Source: Peribacillus frigoritolerans | GTDB lineage: Bacteria > Bacillota > Bacilli > Bacillales > DSM-1321 | NCBI GenBank assembly: GCA_030562215.1 | Contig: JAUPFL010000003.1 | Location: 1-64,000 of the forward strand | Direction of reading: 5' to 3' | Length of the DNA stretch: 64,000 nucleotides | In this document: piece by piece, positions 9,443 to 18,990 of the stretch | Position numbering within the stretch: position 1 is the first letter of the stretch | How the letters are laid out: each line of letters opens with the position of its first letter | Program-made: the position numbers and the translations under genes | Notes under the pieces: model-generated | The model's database searches: none | Seen by the model: only the letters and a program-made list of their open reading frames with translations | Told to the model about the DNA's origin: nothing

Positions 9443-9600
9443 ATGCGAGAGCCTGTTCCATATCGCAGAAGTATTATTGATGAACGAGCTAAAAAGCATG
9501 ATCAAATTAAAAATGTACTTGAAGGTGCAAAAATCAAATTAGGCAATTTCGTATATGAAATTAATGGCGTTTCATTAAAGGACATGCCTCTTGTGACCAC
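9443..9600 (+). mobile_element. IS110-family transposase fragment
   Basis: About 50 residues (RRSIIDERAKKHDQIKNVLE, then GAKIKLGNFVYEINGVSL) resemble the middle of IS110/IS1111 transposases, where a VLEGANIKL motif precedes the C-terminal domain. Nothing of the catalytic N-terminal DEDD part or of the rest of the C-terminal domain is found nearby. It is a short relic in a gene-poor stretch. Confidence 0.45.
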
Positions 9601-9784
9601 AGCACCTTGTTATACCGCATTCCTATTACGCCGATAAACAAAGTTCTCTTTTCTACCGATGAAGGGTTCACTTAATGTCCAGCCGCGGTTGCCGTGCTTT
9701 ATTCCTTTGTAATCATTTCTCAAACCTCATATGCCCATTAAATGGATTACGTTAGCGTCCTATATGGTTGGAATAACTGTAATG

Positions 9785-9925
9785 AATCAAGCAAACCTGC
9801 TGTCCGAATAGCACCTCGAAGGACTGAGTAACGGATACTTTAGTTCTTAAATTGATTTCGGCAAGTCCCCGGGAAAGTGTTAGAGACACCGTAAGGAACC
9901 CGTTCGGGGTTCCACGCTATATAAT
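9785..9925 (+). mobile_element. Structured sequence resembling an IS200/IS605 (TnpB) right end
   Basis: The stretch contains a chain of hairpins: GTGT-TAGAG-ACAC (9877-9889) and GGAACCC-GTTCG-GGGTTCC (9895-9912), ending near ACGC. A strong hairpin close to the element end preceded by folded sequence is what IS200/IS605 right ends and the overlapping guide RNA look like. No TnpB frame or zinc-finger Cys pairs survive upstream. The call rests on shape and recollection of such ends, not on a match. Confidence 0.35.
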
Positions 9926-10432
9926 ATATACCTTTATAACATTACTATGCCCTAGTTAACAAAAGCAGTTTTTTTGTTTGAATGTTCGATTATGTATTAT
10001 GTTAAATGTTCTTGTTTTACTTTTTAAGACTTCATATTTTATTCACTTTTCAAGGCTTTTCTCATTGGGAAACGCCTCAACATGAGCCCCGATGAGGATC
10101 CTAAAAAAATCCACCCTATTTAGCACCTTCATAAGGTCCATCCTAGGGCCTGTACAACTGTACTACGTAACGTCATACGGTATCAGCAAGGCTACTATCA
10201 TAGGGGGATTTGGTGGATTGGAATAGTATATTATATGCTCAATATTCCAATTGGTGTCGAATAGTCATACATATCCGCATAAGCCCCCGGTACCCTACCC
10301 ATGTTTGGATATACCCCTTCAGCCACTAAGGGCTAAAGACGACCAAATTGAGATCTTATTTTCTAAGAAGGGTATTTTTGATACTGAAAGGCTAGGTGCT
10401 AGATTTAGAATGGAGCACTAATCCATTGATGG
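9926..10432. other. Stretch without a recognised gene
   Basis: Six-frame reading finds no frame with a start, ribosome site and recognisable protein. Together with 9180-9442 it is probably eroded insertion-sequence debris. Confidence 0.35.
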
Positions 10433-10484
10433 ACAAAAAAGGGTCAGCATTTCTTTACATAATGAATGCTGACCCTGGTTTTTT
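10433..10484. terminator. Bidirectional terminator after pgcA
   Basis: GGGTCAGCATT (10441-10451) pairs with AATGCTGACCC (10465-10475), with A6 before and T6 after. It lies about 30 bases beyond the pgcA stop. Confidence 0.85.
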
Positions 10485-10512
10485 ACGAAAATCTCTGAAT
10501 GAAAGTTCTTCT

Positions 10513-12243
10513 TTAAAGCCTTTTATTGATACTTCTCATGAAGTCTTTCGTAACGCTTGATAATTTCTTCTGAGCTTCCTTCATCGAGCTTCCTTGAACA
10601 CCGAAATAAAATTTAATTTTAGGTTCTGTTCCGGAAGGTCGTAAACATACCCATGTCCCATCTTCAAGAAAGTATTTTAAAACGTTCGACTTTGGGAGCT
10701 TGATGTCCTCTTCCCTATTTGGCCCAAACATGTATTTTTTACTGCTGAGATAATCCTCTTGTACCACTACTTGTTTACCAGAGATTTGAGCTGGTGGATT
10801 TTCCCGGAATTCATTGAGAATCGCCTGAATTTGCTTGGCACCTTCAATTCCTTTTAAAGTCAACGACCGTAAATCTTCCAAGTAATATCCATATTTATTG
10901 AAAACATCCAGTAAACCTTCGTACATCGTTTTACCTTGCTTTTTGTAATAGGCACAGACTTCCACTGCCAGAATAGTAGCCTGGATGGCATCCTTATCCC
11001 GAGCAAAATCTTTGATTAAATATCCATAGCTTTCTTCATAGCCAAACAGGAAAGAATGTTCTCCACTTGTGTGGTATTCATTGATTTTTTCAGCAATGTA
11101 TTTAAATCCAGTTAAAACATCTACGGTTTTTAAACCATTTTTCTCAGAAATCGCCCGTCCTATTTCCGAAGTCACGATGGTCTTTAATACTACTCCATTA
11201 TGAGGAAGGCTCCCTTTCTTTTGTTTTTGTGAAATTAAATAATCTAAAAAGAGAGCGCCTGTTTGGTTGCCTGTTAATACGACATAATCTCCAGCATTAT
11301 TCTTCACGCTAATTCCGAGCCTATCCGCATCCGGGTCGGTGGCAATCAATAAATCAGCATTAATACGGTTTCCAAGCGCAATGGCCAGTTCAAAAGCAGC
11401 ATGTTCCTCTGGATTAGGCACTTTAACAGTAGGAAAATTAGCATCAGGTATTTCCTGTTCTTTAACAATTTGGACATTTCGATAGCCTAGATCATGCAAA
11501 GCGCGTTTTACTGATTTATTGGCTGTACCATGAAGCGGTGTAAACACGAGCTTTACATCGATTTCATCTGCCAACTTTGAATTTTCCGGAATAGTGAGCA
11601 AATGCTCATTATAAGCCGTATCCAGCTCCTCCCCAATGATTTGAATGAGCCCTCTGTCCTTTAAGACTTCTTCTTCCTCCACTACAATGGAAAGCTCACT
11701 TTCAATCGCGTTCACGTATTCAATGACCTGATCCGCCGCTTCAGGAAGTAGCTGTGCCCCGTCTGAACCATACACTTTATACCCATTATATTCACGCGGA
11801 TTATGGCTTGCTGTAATGACGATACCGGCAAATGCACTCAGCTTACGTACCGAAAAAGAGAGCTGTGGGGTAGGCCGTAATTCATCAAATAAATAAGCCT
11901 TAATTCCCTTTGTTGCCAAAGTCTTGGCTGCTTCCAATGCAAATTCGGGAGACTTATGTCTTGAATCGTAAGCAATTACGACTCCTCTGGATTTTGCCTC
12001 GTTTCCAAACGATTGAATATATTCAGCAAGCCCTACAGTCGCTTTTCGTACGGTATAAATGTTCATCCTATTCGTACCTGGACCAATTTCCCCTCGCATA
12101 CCACCTGTCCCGAATTCCAAATTTTTATAAAAGGCGTCTTCAAGTGATATTTCATCATCCTTCATTTCTTCAAGCATTAAACGCATTTCATTATTTAAAT
12201 TGGGATAACTTGTCCAAATAGTATATAAAGACTTCCAGTCCAT
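10513..12243 (-). CDS. pgcA: Alpha-phosphoglucomutase
   Basis: A 576-residue cytoplasmic enzyme converting glucose-6-phosphate to glucose-1-phosphate, feeding UDP-glucose and ADP-glucose synthesis. All four active-site segments are present: ITASHNPREYNGYK (phosphoserine loop), DPDADRLG (metal site), GYEESYGYL (sugar-binding) and RPSGTEPKIKFYF (phosphate-binding). Start ATG 12243 (MDWKSLYTIW) has AGGAAGGAG upstream; the frame is open 37 codons further but without a ribosome site. The frame is intact. It stands at the end of the sugar-nucleotide and glycosyltransferase locus and before the glycogen genes further along, so it can serve both. Confidence 0.93.
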   Translation of the reverse strand: MDWKSLYTIWTSYPNLNNEMRLMLEEMKDDEISLEDAFYKNLEFGTGGMRGEIGPGTNRMNIYTVRKATVGLAEYIQSFGNEAKSRGVVIAYDSRHKSPEFALEAAKTLATKGIKAYLFDELRPTPQLSFSVRKLSAFAGIVITASHNPREYNGYKVYGSDGAQLLPEAADQVIEYVNAIESELSIVVEEEEVLKDRGLIQIIGEELDTAYNEHLLTIPENSKLADEIDVKLVFTPLHGTANKSVKRALHDLGYRNVQIVKEQEIPDANFPTVKVPNPEEHAAFELAIALGNRINADLLIATDPDADRLGISVKNNAGDYVVLTGNQTGALFLDYLISQKQKKGSLPHNGVVLKTIVTSEIGRAISEKNGLKTVDVLTGFKYIAEKINEYHTSGEHSFLFGYEESYGYLIKDFARDKDAIQATILAVEVCAYYKKQGKTMYEGLLDVFNKYGYYLEDLRSLTLKGIEGAKQIQAILNEFRENPPAQISGKQVVVQEDYLSSKKYMFGPNREEDIKLPKSNVLKYFLEDGTWVCLRPSGTEPKIKFYFGVQGSSMKEAQKKLSSVTKDFMRSINKRL

Positions 12244-12562
12244 GAAAATACAGCTCCTTCCTGCCTGTATGTTTTTTCTCTTCGTCCGGCATTTTTCTTT
12301 TTGATCGTAGTACACATTACAAGCTATCAATTGAATATGAAATCTAAAAGCCATCGTTCCTAAAGCATAGCTTCCTTTAGTATTTGTTCATCCTGTAACG
12401 GAGGGTGTACCAAATGCACTACCTCCAAAGCTTGTTGGTTACGATCTATTCATTTTCCCAACCAGTACTTTGGAAGAGTGTCATTTATTCTTCATTACTT
12501 CTTTGGAAGAAGAGGATAAAGCTTTTAGAAATTGTAATCCACCAATCGTTATACCTGTTTCT

Positions 12563-13861
12563 TCACTTACTCCCTACTTGATTTATTTTTTCTTTTTTCT
12601 TTTCCGTTTTCGATTTCTTTATTGTTTCCGTTTCCGTTTCCGCTTTCCTTTTCTTTTTCGTTTTTGTTTGCGTATTCGTTTTCGTTTTCTTTTCTGTTAC
12701 CATTTGCGTATACTTTTCCTTTTTCTTTTCCTTTTTCTTTTTCTTTTCCGTTTCCGCTTTCGTTTTCTTTTTTGGTTCCGTTTCCACTTTCGTTGTATTA
12801 ACAAGAGAATATAGTCTTTGTTGCTCAATAATTTGTTTATTGACATCAAATTTTTCTTCAATTACTTTCCGTGCTTTTTCCGTATAGTCGTTCCAAATAT
12901 CTGGATTTTCTAAAAAGAATTGTATGCCTTTCGCTAATTCGATATCATTTTTTTCTGGAGCTAGGTATCCTGTTCTCTGGTGTTCAATTAATTCGGGGAT
13001 TCCCGCGTGTCGAGTGGAAACGACAGGTAAACCGCTAGCCATTGCTTCTTTTAAGGCATTAGGAATGCCTTCGATATCACCATTTTTAGCTGTTTGACTT
13101 GCAAGACAGAAGATATGAGCTTTTTTCAATTCGTTCGAAACCTGTTTTGAATCCATAGCTCCTTTAAGAATCACAACATCTTTAAGGTTATATTCTGTAA
13201 TGGCGGATTTAATTTTTTTCTCATCTTCACCTGCTCCAATAATATGCAGTCTAGCATTTGGATATTGTGTATAAATGCGTTTAAATGCTTTTATAAGAGT
13301 AACAAATCCTTTTTTGTCTACAAGTCTACCTACAGATAGGACTCTTATTTCGCCTTCTATAGGAAGAGTGCGGTTAGAATAGGGGAAAAGATCTAATTCG
13401 ATACCACCATATAATACATGCATATTTTTAGCCGGAATTCCTAACCTTCTTAATCCTTCTGCAAGATATTGGCATACAGGGTAATAGTATGCACCATGCT
13501 TATTTAATGCTGAATATCGCTTAGCATTTTTTTCGAAAATTTCCGGTCTGGCCGAACCATCTCGTCCTCTAATGCTAACAATCAAAGGAATATTATATTT
13601 TTCACATACAGGTAAAATCTCTTGTCCGTGTGATCCGTGATGAGCATGAATGGCTATGATATCTTGTTCTTCGAAGAACTTTTTTAGATCTTTAATTTTG
13701 TTTATATTATAGTAGTTTTCAAAGGGGAATTCTGAACGGTCGGTATTGTCGAATGGGCCGATTACGATTGAGCGATAGTTAGTTATTTTTACGATTTGAT
13801 TATATATAAAACGTTGGTGTGTTTTAATGTTTTCACTTACAAAATAAGCAATGGTTTTCAT
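12563..13861 (-). CDS. GT4 glycosyltransferase with a lysine/glutamate-rich tail (copy A)
   Basis: A 432-residue protein. Residues 1-360 are a GT-B fold family 4 glycosyltransferase: N-terminal domain with HAHHGSHG and SIRGRDGS, then VLSVGRLVDKKGF, HIIGAGEDE, and the EX7E donor motif in EGIPNALKEAMASGLPV. The last 75 residues are almost only K, E and T and are encoded by degenerate six-base repeats. Two related genes occur in the window (17107-18609 and 25216-26302). The start ATG overlaps the stop of the preceding gene (ATGA), so translation is coupled. By position next to UDP-sugar enzymes, it probably builds a surface polysaccharide, perhaps of the spore, like ytcC in B. subtilis. Donor and acceptor are unknown. 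Confidence 0.85.
   Translation of the reverse strand: MKTIAYFVSENIKTHQRFIYNQIVKITNYRSIVIGPFDNTDRSEFPFENYYNINKIKDLKKFFEEQDIIAIHAHHGSHGQEILPVCEKYNIPLIVSIRGRDGSARPEIFEKNAKRYSALNKHGAYYYPVCQYLAEGLRRLGIPAKNMHVLYGGIELDLFPYSNRTLPIEGEIRVLSVGRLVDKKGFVTLIKAFKRIYTQYPNARLHIIGAGEDEKKIKSAITEYNLKDVVILKGAMDSKQVSNELKKAHIFCLASQTAKNGDIEGIPNALKEAMASGLPVVSTRHAGIPELIEHQRTGYLAPEKNDIELAKGIQFFLENPDIWNDYTEKARKVIEEKFDVNKQIIEQQRLYSLVNTTKVETEPKKKTKAETEKKKKKEKKKEKYTQMVTEKKTKTNTQTKTKKKRKAETETETIKKSKTEKKKEKINQVGSK
12570..12795. repeat. Low-complexity degenerate hexamer tract
   Basis: The plus strand consists mainly of TTTTCC, TTTCCG and TTTTCG units with scattered variation. On the coding (minus) strand it encodes the KKKxE/TE tail of glycosyltransferase copy A. 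Such tracts can change length by slippage. Confidence 0.75.
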
Positions 13862-14163
13862 CCCACCTCAGTCCCTTTAACAAGAAATTCATATTTGCTC
13901 TTTTCACGTTCTGCTAAAAGTTCATGATAATTTCCTGATTTTTTCAGATTTCTTTGTTCTACAATTTGTTTCACTTGCTTGTGAAATTCATGTGGGAACA
14001 TAGAATCGGCTTTATAAATGTATTTGTATGGTAGGTCTTCAGAACAAACTTTAAAGTAGTTTTCAAACAGAGGATTTAATTTGAATAAAGGATCTTTTGT
14101 AGAATTTCGTTTAAGGGATGTCATGAGAAAATCTGACAAATCATACTCATTAAGAACTTCCAA
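13858..14163 (-). CDS. Unknown small protein coupled to glycosyltransferase copy A
   Basis: A 101-residue frame starting at ATG 14163 with AAGGAGAG upstream. Its TGA overlaps the ATG of the glycosyltransferase by four bases. It is rich in charged and aromatic residues (FKLNPLFENYFKVCSEDLPY, KYIYKADSMFPHEFHKQVKQ) and has no signal, membrane or repeat segment. It might be an N-terminal accessory part of the glycosyltransferase system or the end of a larger lost protein. I do not recognise the family. Confidence 0.6.
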   Translation of the reverse strand: MEVLNEYDLSDFLMTSLKRNSTKDPLFKLNPLFENYFKVCSEDLPYKYIYKADSMFPHEFHKQVKQIVEQRNLKKSGNYHELLAEREKSKYEFLVKGTEVG

Positions 14164-14543
14164 TGGAGTTTTCTCTCCTTTAATTACTTATAAAATTTTT
14201 AATTAATGTTTTTTACTTGCATGCAATTCGTCCATTTACCCATTTCTTTTGATTTTGGGTCTTTATACATTAAACTTTTAATATATTGAACAGTACTGTC
14301 ATATACACTTCAAATCTACTAATACCGAATAGACATTTTCGATTTTCAGATTTCATAAAAAAAATGGTGTCTATGACAGCTAAGTTGAGGGTGGATCGTT
14401 TAATGGTTTGAAATGTTATTGGAACTTCACCTATACCATATTATATTTTTTCATTATGCAACATTGTAGTTTGACAACAAGCAGAGATTCCATCTTTTTT
14501 TATCCATTAATATCCCATTTTAAAATTCACTACTTCTTTTTCC
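14164..14543. other. Intergenic stretch before the unknown gene/glycosyltransferase pair
   Basis: No protein frame or RNA is apparent. AT-rich and probably holds the promoter of the 14163 gene, but no convincing -10/-35 pair was found. Confidence 0.4.
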
Positions 14544-15547
14544 TTATTTATTGTACTTTTTGTACCAATTTACAAAATGAGTTAAACCTTCTTCTATTGT
14601 TGTTGAAGGATGGAACCCCACATCAGCATGCAAATCGGCAATATCTGCATATGTCTCTTTAACATCTCCCGGTTGCATTGGTAATAATTCTATTTTTGCC
14701 TTTTTGCCAATTAGTTTCTCTAATGTGTTAATGAAATCCATTAATTTTATGGGTTTATTGTTACCGATATTATAAATTTTGTACGGGGCATAGCTTGAAC
14801 TTGAATCAGGGTTAGCTCTATCCCATCCAATATTATGAACCGGTGGTTTATCAAGTAATCGGACTATTCCTTCAACAATATCATCAATATAAGTGAAGTC
14901 TCTTCTCATATCTCCATTATTAAAAACCTTTATTGTTTTTCCTTCAATTATATTTTTAGTAAAGGAATAATAAGCCATATCAGGTCTCCCCAAGGACCAT
15001 ACACCGTAAAGAAACGGAGTCCTGTGGTTGGAATATTATATAAATGACTATAAGTATGAGCCATTAATTCATTAGACTTTTTAGTGGCAGCGTATAAACT
15101 TACTGGATGATCCACTGGGTCTTTGGTTGAGAAGGGGATATTAGTATTTGCGCCATATACAGAACTAGAGGATGCATAAATTAAGTGCTTGACGTTATTG
15201 TGTCGACAAACCTCTAAGATATTTACAAACCCAACCAGGTTGGAATTAACATAAGAATCCGGGTTGTCTATGCTATAACGTACTCCAGCCTGAGCTGCTA
15301 AGTTGATGACTATATCAATGGTTCTGTCTTTAAATAATTGATTTAATTTTTCTTTATTTGACAAATCCATTTTGTGGAATTCAAAATCAGGGTTTTCTTC
15401 TAATATCTTCAGTCGATTGTTTTTTAAAAAAACATCATAATAATCATTAATATTGTCTACTCCAATAACATTGTGATCTAGGGCTAACAAACGTTGTGTT
15501 AAATGGAAACCAATAAATCCTGCTGCCCCTGTTACTAAAATGTTCAT
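14544..15547 (-). CDS. UDP-glucuronate 4-epimerase / NAD-dependent sugar epimerase (one frame break)
   Basis: About 334 residues of an extended short-chain dehydrogenase. N-terminal NAD loop GAAGFIGFHL, active-site S-S-V-Y and YAATKKSNE (Tyr-x3-Lys), then YGPWGRPDMAYYSFTKNI, typical of UDP-glucuronate 4-epimerases that make UDP-galacturonate. The frame breaks at a C4 run on the plus strand (14988-14991); a fifth G on the coding strand restores GPWGRPDMA. It complements the UDP-glucose dehydrogenase in the same locus and corresponds in role to B. subtilis ytcB in the ytdA-ytcABC spore polysaccharide operon. Start ATG 15547 has AAAGGATTGG upstream. Confidence 0.85.
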
Positions 15548-15938
15548 AGCATTAATTCCAATCCTTTCTATTACATTAGGATTTTGACACCTTTCCGGAA
15601 CACTTACTAATCATTATTTATACATTGATTCTTTCGATCCTTTACACCAACAGAACAAAATTCATTAAGGCGGATAAAAAGAGGAGCTAAACTCAAAATT
15701 TTCATTGGAGAGACATACGTTTTATTCGTAACCCACCAATGAAATGAATCCTTTTCGCTTTAAGTCTCAAGAGTTTTTCACTCTTATACCCGCTGTGAAC
15801 TAGCACTTACGTAAGTGAGTTTAAGCTACCATCCTGGAAACCGGTGTAAACGAAATCATCACCGGTTTTGATATGTTCCTTTTTAGGCGTAAAACCTTTT
15901 TACATTTTTTTCATGAGGTTCCAGTTACATAACCATGA
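15548..15938. other. Intergenic stretch with an inverted repeat
   Basis: Holds no gene I can support. AAACCGGTG (15838-15846) pairs exactly with CACCGGTTT (15860-15868) but there is only a weak T run on the plus strand. It lies downstream of the tandem kinase gene on the minus strand and may end its transcript. Confidence 0.4.
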
Positions 15939-17120
15939 CTATACAAGGGTATTTTCATTTTCATCTAATGGGATTGGTGTTTTTGTCCATTCAGCATACG
16001 TACCAGGATCTATCGCCTTCACTTGTTCTAAAAAAGGCATCTAAAAAATTTCTTTCTCGCAGGTCCTTAAATAACTCGAGAGGTCTTTTTTGTTCACGTG
16101 AAAACGAGTACACATGGTCGACTAATTTAAAACCATTCTTGGTTACAATAATATGCCGTAATGGGGCATCAATTTGTTTGAAACCTGATTTTTCCATTGT
16201 TTTTAATATATAGAGTATTCGTTTTGTTATTTCCTTGGAAAGTACAGATTGTTTTTTAAGAAACGTATTTAAATCTGGTCCTGATAGATATTCCATTAAT
16301 ATATAATTTGGTCCTGTTTCAAAGACTTTCGGGATAAAAGGCAAGTCTTGACTTGATAAAAGAACCATTTTTTCCTGATTTGCATGTTCAGTTTTTCCGT
16401 AAAGTTTGACGCATGTCTCTTCAGAAACTCGATAAACAGCACCTTGATGCCCTTTTCCAATAAGTGTTTGTGTTATAGCGCTATCCACTTTCACTCCATT
16501 ACCTGACCCTCCTGAGAGGACTGGAATGTTTCTAAAGTCCAAACTATTTTGATTGAAATAATCCTCCCACTCATTGAAGGTGTCCGGTTCAAGCTTTTTC
16601 ACTTGATCTAGGAACGAGTCCTTTAAAAGGATTATTTTTAAATCTCTTAATAATTTTAATGGTACAGGATGCATCCTTTTAAAGGAATTAACATGGTCAA
16701 TCACCTTCAGTTCCTCATTGCCAACGACAAAAATATGGCGTAGGGGGCATCTATCATGGTGAACTTTGCTTGTTTTAATTCCTTTAATATATAGAGAAGT
16801 TTCTTTACTATAGAATCAGGGATATACGTACAATTTCTCAGATATTCTTTTAAGGTCGGGGCATTAAAATATTCCATGACTATATAGTTTGGTCCTGTAT
16901 CATATACCACAGGCATAAAGGGTAGATGTTTTCCAGCTTCGAGAGCTTCTTCCTCCATTCTCGCTTGTACTGGGTCTGAATAGATTTTTACACATCTATC
17001 ATCTGAAAGTTGAAACACTGCACCTTGAGCACCCATTCCAATCAGCGAATAGCTAGTCGGATTGTGAATTTCCAAAGATTTTTCACCTTTGGTGACAGTA
17101 ATGGTTTTAAAATCCTCCAT
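15939..17120 (-). CDS. Tandem-duplicated kinase-fold protein (two modules, two frame breaks)
   Basis: Two related modules of about 190 residues follow each other in what reads as one gene. Each has a glycine loop (IGMGAQGAVF; IGKGHQGAVY), a CVKIY/CVKLY lysine strand, a GPNYI(V/L)MEY hinge and an (A)PLRHI...VIDH/LVDH segment in place of the catalytic HRD and DFG motifs. Relatives in this window are at 23809-24405 and 27938-28508, and B. subtilis YrzF is of this kind. The frame breaks at a G5 run on the plus strand (16743-16747; a sixth restores APLRHIFVV). It breaks again at A6 (16030-16035; one fewer restores AFLEQVKAIDPGTYAEW), giving the end at 15939. Start ATG 17120 has GGAGGAG and overlaps the end of the glycosyltransferase tail. 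Whether it phosphorylates anything is unknown. Confidence 0.7.
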
Positions 17121-18609
17121 GATCTCCTCCAAACTGCTCATCTAGGGCCTTCTGTTGTAACTTTTGAATTTTATAAAGGGCTTTTTTGACTTTTTCGGCT
17201 TTGAGAGCCTTTTTTTCTTTTTTATGATAAGCTATTTTTTCATCATTAACTTTAGCTCTCGGTTGGATTTTAGCTTTTTTTTCATTTTTATTAGATGCTA
17301 CAAGTTCATCTTTAACTTTATCTTTAGTCTGCTGTTGAAGCTGCGGTAACTGTTGCAGCTGTGGAAGTTCTTGATGCCCTTGAAGCTGTTGTAGCTGTTG
17401 CATATAAATAAGGGCTTTTCTGGCTAATTCGGCTTTTTTCTAGGGGCTGTTGTTTCGCCATCATACTTACCTTGCTGTTGAGGCTGTGGAGCCTCCTTAA
17501 GGATTTTTTTATCTATTTGGCGATGTGTTACTAAATATCGTTTACCTACTTTATAAGGGGCTACAAGTTCATCATAAAATTCAGCTTGTTGTTGAAGTTG
17601 TTGGACGAGGTTAAAGTTTTGTTCTACTTTTTGACGAGCCGCTACTGTATATGTTTCCCAAATCCCCTGTTAGTTAGCATGAATTCAAGAGCATCTGCCA
17701 GATCATCTACATTGTTTTCTTGTACTAAAACCCCTTCTTTGTTATTTGTTATTAATTCAGGGATGCCGGCATGATTGGTCGAAATCACAGGTACCCCAAT
17801 CGCCATAGCTTCTTTTAATGTATTAGGTATCCCTTCTACATCTCCATTGGCAGCTTCTAAGCTCGCGGCGCAAAATATATCTGCATTGGTCATTTGTTCT
17901 CGTACTTGATCTTTAGGGAGATGATTTAATAAACGAAAAGAGTCTCCTAAATTAAGTTGATTTGCCAATGAAATGAGATATTCTTCAAGCTCTCCTCTTC
18001 CGATAATCGTCAAGGTTGCATTTGGAAATTTCCCTCTGATTTTTTGGAAAGCTTGCATTAAGATATGATGTCCTTTTTTTCCACCAACCTGCCGATGGAT
18101 AAAATGTTTTGAGTGTCCCCTTTATGTGGAGCCCGGTATTTGAATTCGTCAAGGTCAACGCCCCCATATAGCACTCTAATTTTTTCTGAAGGACAACCCC
18201 AAGCAATTAACCTATCTGCTAAATACTGACAAACTGGAAAAAAACGGTCACCTCGATCAAATAGCATTCTCATGTTATCTAAATACCCAATGGGCTGATT
18301 AGCAAGGGTTGCATCCCTGCCTCTAATACTTGTTACCAACGGAAGGTTTGTTTCCTCTTTAAAAGGAAGTAATAACATCCCTAATTGGCCATGGTGAGCA
18401 TGTAATAGGGAGATATTATTTCTTTTCACATATTCTTTTGGGGAGAAAACTTCATTGAGATAATGAACCTTCTCATTTAAAAGGGAAAGATCTATCATAT
18501 ACTTAGGTTGTCGTACCATATGAATATAATCATAATCAGGAACTTCTCTAATCTGTGAGATATATTGGGTCGGATCAACTCTTAAATTCAAATGCATAAC
18601 TGTGTGCAA
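17107..18609 (-). CDS. GT4 glycosyltransferase with a glutamine/lysine-rich tail (copy B, three frame breaks)
   Basis: About 501 residues when bridged. The first part is a family 4 glycosyltransferase related to copy A: LLHAHHGQLG, SIRGRDAT, VCQYLADRL, ILSIGRLVEKKGHH, TIIGRGELEE, EGIPNTLKEAMAIGVPV. After about residue 320 comes a long tail rich in Q, L and K (QQLQQLQGHQELPQLQQLPQ...) and then KKEKKALKAEKVKK. Breaks lie at A7 (18074-18080, needs eight), C4 on the plus strand (17664-17667, needs five) and T6 (17434-17439, needs seven); all three repairs extend homology or composition smoothly. Start is TTG 18609 with AAAGGAG. The tail end overlaps the kinase start by 14 bases, linking the two proteins. 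Role as for copy A: probable surface or spore polysaccharide synthesis. Confidence 0.75.
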
Positions 18610-18661
18610 GTAAATGTTCTCCTTTCATGCATAGTAAGCAAATTTCCTGGACCGTTTCAAG

Positions 18662-18670
18662 TATATTATG
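18662..18670 (-). promoter_or_regulatory. Possible sigma-K -10 element
   Basis: CATAATATA on the minus strand fits the sigma-K -10 consensus CATANNNTA and lies about 50 bases before the TTG start of glycosyltransferase copy B. The -35 AC is not at the standard distance, so the assignment is weak. Confidence 0.3.
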
Positions 18671-18884
18671 CAGGATTGTATAGGTACGCATGGACTAATA
18701 ACATACAGTAAAGCTAAATGGCAGTGAGTATGCGTTTGCCTAATACAATTGGATTGAAGTAAGTGCCATGACACAAGTTCATTTGCAAACAATGATAATA
18801 AATACAACATGTTAATAGTTGATGTTGATCTAAGGTTTTTAAATAGTCGCTAAAGATTTTTCTTCTATTTAAGAAATATAAAAA

Positions 18885-18912
18885 AGCACCCAAGAACTAT
18901 CAAAGGTGCTGC
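18885..18912 (-). terminator. Terminator after ugd
   Basis: On the minus strand AGCACC (18905-18910) pairs with GGTGCT (18895-18900) and is followed by T6. It lies about 80 bases beyond the ugd stop and separates the gtaB-ugd unit from the glycosyltransferase unit. Confidence 0.7.
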
Positions 18913-18990
18913 ATCGCCAGTTTAAACCTATTATACGTTTTCAAAAAATCATGTTTGATCTACTGAAGTGTTTTGAAAACATTTTTCTCT

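Noticed and set aside
9785..9925. Group II intron end
   Set aside because: The domain V pattern and intron boundary motifs are absent; the fold is closer to an IS605-type end.
12470..12814. A 114-codon F/R-rich plus-strand frame
   Set aside because: It is the mirror of the K/E-rich tail of glycosyltransferase copy A and has no ribosome site.
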